This document shows, piece by piece, positions 62,130-64,000 of a stretch of DNA of 64,000 bases. Position 1 is the stretch's first letter. Each line of letters opens with the position of its first letter. The notes below the pieces were generated by a model that worked only from the letters and a program-made list of their open reading frames with translations, was not told the origin of the DNA and did not search any database. The stretch lies in contig OZ234495.1 in the NCBI GenBank assembly GCA_965153455.1, forward strand, positions 8,366,875-8,430,874. The letters run 5' to 3'. Source of the DNA: Sphagnum compactum (lineage: Eukaryota; Bryophyta; Sphagnopsida; Sphagnales). The translations under genes were made by a program, and so were the position numbers.

Positions 62130-64000
62130 ATTGTTAGACTAATTTTTAATCATAAGGACTAGGAGGTCCAAATTCTTTGCCCCAAGGTGACATTGACAAA
62201 GATTAGTAACGATACTTGCAATAGAAAACAGCCTCTCTATTTCAATTTGGTTACCATGTATGTTTAAAATTGCTCTTACAAAATATGCAAGAGTTGGAAA
62301 TCGTCCTTCGTGCTTTGACCACCAAAGGAAAGGATTTTGAGTAGAATCCAATGGCACATCAAATATGCGAAAGTAAGATAATTCTTGTCAACTTTGAATT
62401 ACATATAATTTTCAAATTAGTAACATGTTCAAAGTGCAAACACAAACAAGGAAGAAATTTTTAATCACAAAGATGTGTAAGAATTTGAAAATAAAAAGTT
62501 CCCAATAATTACTTGTTCAATACAAGTTTCTTCCTTAGACACCCTTATTCTGAAAATTGTTTTAGTACTACACATAGTGTGCTACATAACACTTTTTGTA
62601 CTCAAGCGTCCATGCAACTTAGGTGCATAATCTTGAAGGTTGGAAGAAGGAAATTGACATCACATGTTGTTGCAATTTCAATTGCAAAAACATGTCCAAC
62701 ATAGTCCCCAACTAGGTTCAAGTCCTTGAACCTTGGATCTAACATCAAAACAACCATGTTGTGGGCTTTGGTAGGTTGGAAAAAATCCATGAAGTTAAGG
62801 AAGGGTTGAAAAACAACATTTACTTGTTTTTGCATGTTCACTCCAAGTTGTTTGACCTTCATGCACATATCCGATTCTTTGACATCATCAATTTTTGCTT
62901 GTAATTCAAGCCTCTCTTTAGCAAATTGCACATACAACTTGGTGGTTCAAACAAAGGATTTGATAGTAACTAATACCCATGATGTTGGTTAATAACACAA
63001 ACTTTTACAACATGGGAAATGACATCACATATTTCTTTAGTAATTATCCAAGTTTGTGTAAATGGTATCTTATTTGTTAAAGTTTCATTTTGTTGAAAAT
63101 AACGCAAGACAATTGTTGCCCAATAAGCAAGGCATTGTTGGAACCTTAAGCAAAATGAGCCCTCACTAGTGTTGCCAACTTTTGTTTAGGTAAACCAGCA
63201 TCAATACGTGCACACTTCCACTCCTTAGCCCTTTACTTATCATCACCAATCCACAACCCACAACCCCTTCGCGTTAATATTGATGTAAAATTCCAAAACT
63301 TGGGAATGTTTCTAGTTTCTATTACAAAAAGAAAGGTTTTTAATTTTCAACAAACTTGATTTTTTCAGCCAAGCGATGTAAGATTGGAGGGAAGTTTGTG
63401 AAGATTTCACATTGATTGGTTTCAAATATAAATTTTTTGTCATCATTGGTGTCATATTGGGTTGCCTTGCTCATTGCATGCCAAAACATGCACTATCAAA
63501 AAGAGACTTCAAATCCAACACCTCACATGAAATCAATAATTTAAAAATTGTTGCCATGGTTCTTAGATTAATCTCTTCATCTTTGACAAAACATAAAACC
63601 TTGGAGGTTAACAAAAAAGACTCAAGTAACACCTTCAATTGTTTTGCCAAACTTTTTCTAGTAGTATCATTGGCCTCAAAAAGGCTTACAGTTACATGAC
63701 GAGGTTTCCAATCAGGGGTAAGAAAGTTTATAACAAGGGCAAAAATATTTTCATGTTGTCGATTCATCCACAAATCAAAAGTGTCAATGATAGTTTTTGT
63801 AACATCAAATAATTGTCAAACATGTAGTTCTAAACATTGAACAACCATGGAAGGTAATATTCCATTGGACACTGTCCTATGAGAAAAGAAAACCAACCTT
63901 GGATCAAGTTTCAATTTCAACTTACACATCAACAAGTTTTCACACATGTTCAAAAGGAAAAACCCTTTAGCCATGAGGAGTACTAAGTCCTCCAAGAATT
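62130..64000 (-). mobile_element. Decayed hAT-superfamily transposase gene, running off the right edge
   Basis: Three minus-strand segments belong to one hAT transposase. Upstream is 63780-63471 (FDLWMNRQHENIFALVINFL, then WKPRHVTVSLFEAND), then 62937-62602 (LDPRFKDLNLV), and last 62357-62139, the C-terminal dimerisation domain (ERLFSIASIVTNL and LGAKNLDLLVLMIKN). The frames are separated by stops and frameshifts, so the copy is inactive. The N-terminal (BED zinc-finger) part lies beyond the window. The 3' terminal inverted repeat was not located. Confidence 0.85.

Noticed and set aside
1-64000. CRISPR arrays, operons, rRNA genes, complete tRNA genes
   Set aside because: The direct repeats found are not spacer-separated arrays, the genes are spliced and widely spaced, and no rRNA or full tRNA fold was seen.

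Overview
The window is nuclear DNA of a land plant. Five spliced protein-coding genes can be modelled with consistent GT/AG (twice GC/AG) junctions and continuous reading frames: a plant SUMO, a PP2A B' (B56) subunit, an EXO70 exocyst subunit, a small MIC13/QIL1-like protein and a plastid-type ribulose-phosphate 3-epimerase. A sixth, unrecognised Ser-rich gene enters from the left edge. The genes lie 5-20 kb apart in AT-rich, repeat-laden DNA, and their GC-richer leaders carry (GA)n, (GATC)n, (AC)n/(CT)n and (GAAA)n microsatellites. A bryophyte or other early-diverging plant is my guess from this style; the sequence does not settle the species.

Layout: 1-1808 (+) end of the Ser-rich gene; 4484-6307 (-) SUMO; 6.7-15.2 kb AT-rich intergenic DNA; 15.3-18.7 kb (+) PP2A B'; 20-33.9 kb intergenic DNA with several local repeat families, a hairpin-rich island and a MITE-like element; 34.9-37.9 kb (-) EXO70, with a leader reaching about 39.6 kb; 39.7-40.2 kb a 42-bp minisatellite that stays open as 14-residue repeats; 41-49.7 kb intergenic DNA with a dispersed repeat, an interstitial telomere-type tract, a G-rich patch, a 1.2-kb T-rich tract and a degenerate repeat field; 50.3-52.1 kb (+) MIC13-like gene, enclosed by inverted repeats near 49.8 and 55.3 kb; 56.4-59.9 kb (+) RPE; 62.1-64 kb (-) decayed hAT transposase running off the edge.

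The genes are unrelated housekeeping functions (protein modification, phosphatase targeting, exocytosis, mitochondrial membrane organisation, Calvin cycle/pentose phosphate pathway) and show no sign of acting as a cluster. I found no clearly new multi-gene system. The most notable points are two GC-AG introns in two genes, an apparent reading-frame break near the end of the Ser-rich gene, the in-frame minisatellite, the inverted repeats around the MIC13-like gene, and a GC-richer island with five adjacent hairpins.
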